Below are positions 6,962 to 8,864 of a stretch of 8,864 nt of DNA, piece after piece. Position numbers and translations under genes: made by a program. Where the stretch lies: contig JANLHY010000736.1 of the NCBI GenBank assembly GCA_024653795.1, positions 1 to 8,864 on the forward strand, read 5' to 3'. Numbering within the stretch: the first letter of the stretch is position 1; the number at the start of each line of letters is the position of its first letter. Origin of the DNA: Candidatus Brocadiaceae bacterium (lineage in GTDB: Bacteria > Planctomycetota > Brocadiia > Brocadiales > Brocadiaceae). The notes below the pieces were generated by a model. It saw only the letters and a program-made list of their open reading frames with translations, did no database searches and was not told the origin of the DNA.

Positions 6962-6990
6962 ACTATACAAAACCATACAGAAATTGTCAA
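6962..6990 (-). promoter_or_regulatory. near-consensus sigma70 promoter for the parvulin gene
   Basis: Read on the minus strand, TTGACA (6990-6985) and TATAGT (6967-6962) are separated by exactly 17 bases. The expected start near 6955 leaves a leader of about 70 nt before the ATG at 6886. Confidence 0.7.
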
Positions 6991-7061
6991 ATTGTAATAA
7001 GGGGAGTGAATTCAGCACGTATCGGTTTATACCAGTAGTTAAGCGAAAACTGGCAAAACTA

Positions 7062-7109
7062 TCATTTCAAGTCCTTCGTTCTGTTCAGGAAAGGCTCCGC
7101 GAGAAATGA
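7062..7109. repeat. REP-like dispersed palindrome
   Basis: TCATTTC (7062-7068) is inverted as GAAATGA (7103-7109). The inside reads GTCCTTCG...TCAGGAAAGGCTCCGCGA. It is a degenerate copy of a widespread intergenic repeat of the form TCATTTCGAGTCCTTCG...GGCTCCGCGAGAAATGA, recognised from memory. Non-coding. Confidence 0.55.
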
Positions 7110-7162
7110 CGAAAGTATGAATTTTCGCTCAGGCACTTATTAGTGAAAAAGGGATCTAGGTT

Positions 7163-7302
7163 TTAACTTGGGTCGGTTCGGAGAGGGTTAGGGGTCTTTA
7201 TTCTTGCTATTGCTGCTATTGAAGCTGATTCTTTTTTAACAATCTACTTATGGTCGAATAATGCAGTCCAAGATAATCAGCTAATAATTTCTGGAACACC
7301 AT
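7163..7302 (-). pseudogene. C-terminal remnant of a REP-associated tyrosine transposase (IS200-like, Y1 family)
   Basis: The minus-strand translation reads FQK then LLADYLGLHYSTISRLLKK, a helix-turn-helix typical of the C-terminus of COG1943 transposases. The continuation IARIKTPNPLRTDPS and a TAA stop (7163-7165) lie in the neighbouring frame. The switch falls in the A6 run (T6 at 7232-7237 on +). Seven A's would restore one frame, so this is a one-base deletion. The catalytic Y1 domain (HUH motif and tyrosine) is missing entirely. The fragment begins at, and overlaps, the terminal palindrome at 7291-7341. It therefore looks like an internally deleted copy in which the left end of the element joined the end of the gene. 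It is not expected to be functional. Confidence 0.65.
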
Positions 7303-7341
7303 ACCAAATTTTTAATTCATAGTTAAGTATGGTGTCCCCAG
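7291..7341. repeat. transposase-associated palindrome (GGTGTCCCCAG type)
   Basis: CTGGAACACCATAC (7291-7304) faces GTATGGTGTCCCCAG (7327-7341) across 22 bases. The arms match except for one mismatch and one gap. The GTATGGTGTCCCCAGAAT end is familiar as the border sequence of REP-associated tyrosine transposase elements, which agrees with the adjacent helix-turn-helix remnant. Confidence 0.6.
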
Positions 7342-7441
7342 AATCTGTGTCTGCGATTTTTTGCTAGAGAGAATCTTTTTTACTTGACAAAAGCCTTCTA
7401 ATGGGTGACCCTTTTTCCATTCCTGCCTTTCAAGATTACTC

Positions 7442-7470
7442 TTGACATTATACGTTTACTTTATTATAAA
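7442..7470 (+). promoter_or_regulatory. near-consensus sigma70 promoter
   Basis: TTGACA (7442-7447) and TATAAA (7465-7470) have an ideal 17-base spacer. The start is expected near 7477, about 110 nt ahead of the ATG at 7588. Confidence 0.65.
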
Positions 7471-7587
7471 AAATCCTTTTAGGATGTCCGTGTGAAAAAC
7501 ACAGTTTTGCGTAAAAACTAAGATGTTAAGAATTCATGCTGCTTTCTGGTATTTCATAAATAATTTAGATTATACAGGAGGTGTGTC

Positions 7588-7821
7588 ATGTCAAAAAGAG
7601 TATTTGGTGCGAGAACTTTATCAAAGTTTGCAGTATTGTTGTCTGTTCTTGTAATATCCTTAACCTTGTGTCCCTTTCCGATAACCAGACATCATCCAAA
7701 TATTGCTAATTCTCAGGATAATCTGCAGAGGGAGCATTCCCGATTATTTGCAAATTTGTGTTTTGTCCCGGAGGGACAGATGGAAATAGCCCACCGATTT
7801 ATCGGTGGGACTATAGGCTAG
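7588..7821 (+). CDS. signal-peptide protein, probably truncated by a palindromic element
   Basis: The gene starts with an excellent RBS (AGGAGGTG, 7576-7583) and a strong promoter. It encodes a basic, hydrophobic N-terminus (MSKRVFGARTLSKF, then a core at residues 15-28) that looks like a Sec signal peptide. From codon 45 onward the reading frame lies inside the repeat element at 7721-7987. Residues such as CFVPEGQ and HRFIGG are simply translated hairpins, and the frame ends at a TAG (7819-7821) within it. The true gene was therefore probably an exported protein cut off after about 44 codons. The DNA beyond the element (from 7988) gives only a dozen in-frame codons before a stop, so the rest of the gene is not visible nearby. 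The 77-residue product may still be made, but a function is doubtful. Confidence 0.55.
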   Translation: MSKRVFGARTLSKFAVLLSVLVISLTLCPFPITRHHPNIANSQDNLQREHSRLFANLCFVPEGQMEIAHRFIGGTIG

Positions 7822-7987
7822 GATTTTTAGTCCCGTAGGGACGACTGACTGTTTTACGCTTTCAGCCGTTACTGTGGAACTAAGGGGTTGTGGCTATACA
7901 ACCCAGCAATAAATAGCTGGGCTATGATCAAAATCCCCTCTGGGACAAAGAGTTTACAAAAATTTGGGAATGCTCCCATCTGCAGAT
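7721..7987. mobile_element. ~267-bp MITE-like element made of stacked hairpins
   Basis: Its ends are inverted: 7721-7741 (ATCTGCAGA then GGGAGCATTCCC) matches the reverse of 7966-7987 with a single extra base. Weaker similarity continues inward for about 25 bases, to TTTGTCCC...GAGGG. Inside are perfect stems TGTCCC/GGGACA (7764-7769/7773-7778), CCCACCGAT/ATCGGTGGG (7790-7798/7801-7809), GTCCC/GGGAC (7830-7834/7838-7842) and CCCAGC/GCTGGG (7902-7907/7916-7921). It has no transposase. It resembles the 'TCCCGTAGGGAC ... CCCAGCAATAAAT.GCTGGG' family of intergenic repeats known from several phyla (recalled, not searched). It interrupts the exported-protein gene that starts at 7588. Confidence 0.65.
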
Positions 7988-8137
7988 ACCTCCCCCCCCA
8001 GTATTTCTCCTGTCTTAATTCCGATAACAATCTGAAACATTAAGTATTTTCCTGGCATTCGTTTTTTTAAATGGTTATATTTAGTATTATATAGCGTAAT
8101 TATCAGCAAATGATTTTCACAATGAAGAGGTAACTTG
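7822..8137. other. rest of the MITE-like element and the DUF433 leader
   Basis: Up to 7987 this is the hairpin element. The remaining 150 bases are AT-rich, begin with a C8 run (7992-7999), and contain TATATT/TATTAT boxes near 8075-8092 that could serve the DUF433 gene. No -35 is convincing and no gene is seen. Confidence 0.45.
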
Positions 8138-8449
8138 ATGCGTATTAAAACTTTAAATGGACATATTGAGATTACTGAGGGTATAGTTGGCGGTAAACCG
8201 AGAATAGCAGGTCATCGGATCACGGTACAAAACATTGTGATTTGGCACGAATTCTTAGGCCGCAGTGCCGATGAAATCACTGCGGAATATGACCTCACAT
8301 TAGCCGATGTATATGCTGCTTTAGCTTACTATCATGACAACCGAGCTGAAATTGACAAATCCATACAAGATAGCGAGGCATTTGTTGACGCACTGCGCCA
8401 GAAAATCCCCTCGAAACTAACGAAAAAAATGAATGAGCAAAAGAACTGA
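8138..8449 (+). CDS. DUF433-domain protein (VapB-like antitoxin family)
   Basis: The 103-residue protein (from the ATG at 8138) is a typical DUF433 member. It has ITEGIVGGKPRIAGHRITVQ (12-31), then a helix-turn-helix-like EFLGRSADEITAEYDLTLAD and VYAALAYYHDNRAEID, then a charged tail rich in Lys. DUF433 proteins are small winged/helix-turn-helix proteins that usually act as DNA-binding antitoxins and are normally followed by a DUF5615 PIN-like toxin gene. GAAGAGG (8124-8130) lies 7 bases before the ATG. A TTG at 8135 would add one Met but leaves too short a spacing. No toxin gene follows: the next bases hold a palindrome and a decayed HigA piece, so this antitoxin appears orphaned. Confidence 0.85.
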   Translation: MRIKTLNGHIEITEGIVGGKPRIAGHRITVQNIVIWHEFLGRSADEITAEYDLTLADVYAALAYYHDNRAEIDKSIQDSEAFVDALRQKIPSKLTKKMNEQKN

Positions 8450-8488
8450 ATATTGCTTTAGAGGAAATGAATTTGGAATAAAATTTTG

Positions 8489-8518
8489 ATGGGCATGCTC
8501 CGCTTGCCCCATCCTACT
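8489..8518. repeat. short REP-like palindrome
   Basis: GATGGGCATGC (starting 8489) mirrors GCTTGCCCCATC (ending 8513) with one mismatch and one gap, followed by CTAC. Read in reverse it is GTAGGATGGGGCAAGC..., a degenerate form of the very common intergenic 'GTAGGGTGGGCAAAGC...GCCCACC' repeat (recognised from memory). It lies exactly between the DUF433 gene and the HigA remnant. Confidence 0.55.
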
Positions 8519-8520
8519 AC

Positions 8521-8623
8521 TCTGAGTTTTGGCTTGCAGTCGCAATACGATCTAGACGTTGCTACCGATAAACTGGGTGACTGGCTGGAGCAGGAAGTAA
8601 AGGAATCTTCTAAAGTAAACTAA
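8521..8623 (+). pseudogene. C-terminal remnant of a HigA-type antitoxin
   Basis: One frame gives SEFWL (8521-8535). The next gives LQSQ (8534-8545), then YDLDVATDKLGDWLEQEV, then KESSKVN and TAA (8621-8623). Joined, they spell the C-terminal hallmark of HigA/XRE-family addiction-module antitoxins, whose usual form is 'PEFWLNLQ..YDL..A...LG..LE.EV'. The junction fits a loss of about five bases around 8533. The N-terminal helix-turn-helix is absent, and the REP-like palindrome begins right where it should be. No HigB toxin is visible. The remnant is co-directional with DUF433. Family identity is from motif recognition alone. Confidence 0.6.
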
Positions 8624-8635
8624 TACACGTCATTA

Positions 8636-8864
8636 TTAAAGATTTGATCCCCCCCCAAACACTCTTTTACCCACAAGCAATGATTGAGCTGTGGCTAGTC
8701 CTTTGCCTAATGCTACAGGATATCCAGCCTCATAAAATCCCTTTTCTAGGGCAGCGATGGCGACGATGATGTCGAAGTCGTTCACATAACCCATGTGACC
8801 AATCCTGATAATCTTTCCTTTTAATTCATCCTGGCCACCCGTAAAGGTTACCCCTGTTTCATCG
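8636..8864 (-). CDS. class V aminotransferase, C-terminal part (serine/alanine-glyoxylate type)
   Basis: This is a partial gene: the last 75 codons are present and the rest lies beyond the right edge. The minus-strand translation contains GGQDELKGKIIRIGHMGYVN, then DFDIIVAIAALEKGFYEAGY, then ALGKGLATAQ, ending VFGGGSNL and TAA (8636-8638). The 'KGKIIRIGHMGYV..FDI..AI.ALE' block is characteristic of the small domain of PLP-dependent alanine-glyoxylate / serine-glyoxylate / serine-pyruvate aminotransferases. The enzyme would move amino groups between serine or alanine and glyoxylate or pyruvate. The PLP lysine is outside the window, so the substrate cannot be fixed. A G8 run (C8 at 8649-8656) encodes the three glycines just before the end. 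Confidence 0.82.
   Translation of the reverse strand, partial: DETGVTFTGGQDELKGKIIRIGHMGYVNDFDIIVAIAALEKGFYEAGYPVALGKGLATAQSLLVGKRVFGGGSNL

Larger units (their letters stand above)
6991..7587. other. gene-poor region of decayed repeats
   Basis: No intact gene lies here. The stretch contains a REP-like palindrome (7062-7109), a transposase remnant with its terminal palindrome (7163-7341), and a promoter (7442-7470) with a ~110-nt leader for the following exported-protein gene. The rest is AT-rich filler. Confidence 0.6.

Noticed and set aside
7721..7987. The repeated hairpins considered as a CRISPR array or integron attC site
   Set aside because: There are no regularly spaced direct repeats with unique spacers, no cas genes and no integrase. 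The stems differ from each other, which fits a MITE-like element.
8433..8489. ATG-started 18-codon ORF overlapping the end of the DUF433 gene (MSKRTEYCFRG...)
   Set aside because: No similarity to a toxin start, no RBS of its own, and it ends at once. It probably reflects decay of the region.
8495..8623. ATG-started small ORF running through the palindrome into the HigA-like tail
   Set aside because: Its first residues are translated repeat, and the frame change at SEFWL/LQSQ shows that the conserved part began in another frame. Treated as a pseudogene instead.

Overview
The window is AT-rich bacterial DNA. It has a chromosomal left half (acetate activation, an FmdE-family protein, small sensor and stress proteins, envelope proteins) and a right half littered with decayed mobile and palindromic repeats. 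An anammox-type planctomycete (Brocadia/Kuenenia relatives) is my best guess. The grounds are the orphan FmdE-family protein beside an acetyl-CoA synthetase, the short exported proteins and the base composition. This is an inference, not proven by any single gene.

Layout. 1-420: leader region with a GC-rich hairpin and a sigma70-like promoter. 421-2926: acetyl-CoA synthetase (AMP-forming) followed by an FmdE-domain protein, co-directional and perhaps one operon, although a perfect TATAAT lies between them. 3132-3733: a self-contained unit of promoter, long leader, small exported His-rich beta-sandwich-like protein and a very strong terminator. 3747-4190: a universal stress protein whose start lies only about 14 bases past that terminator. 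4349-4940: an orphan PAS-domain protein with a Cys-rich loop, a TTG start and a structured leader. 4996-5170: a nested inverted-repeat element. 5255-5929 (+) and 5951-6886 (-): a lipoprotein of unknown family converging on a SurA/PrsA-like parvulin, whose near-consensus promoter lies at 6962-6990.

6990-8640 is a repeat graveyard. It holds a REP-like palindrome (7062-7109), a REP-associated tyrosine transposase reduced to its C-terminal helix-turn-helix and abutting its terminal palindrome (7163-7341), and a signal-peptide gene with an excellent promoter and RBS that runs into a ~267-bp multi-hairpin MITE-like element (7721-7987). It also holds an intact DUF433 antitoxin-like gene without its usual toxin (8138-8449), another palindrome (8489-8518), and a frameshifted C-terminal remnant of a HigA antitoxin (8521-8623). 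The window ends inside the C-terminus of a minus-strand class V (serine/alanine-glyoxylate type) aminotransferase.

No complete new system is evident. The most interesting items are the acs-FmdE pairing, the promoter-driven structured MITE transcript, the stress gene sitting behind a terminator, and the pile-up of orphaned or decayed toxin-antitoxin and transposase pieces.
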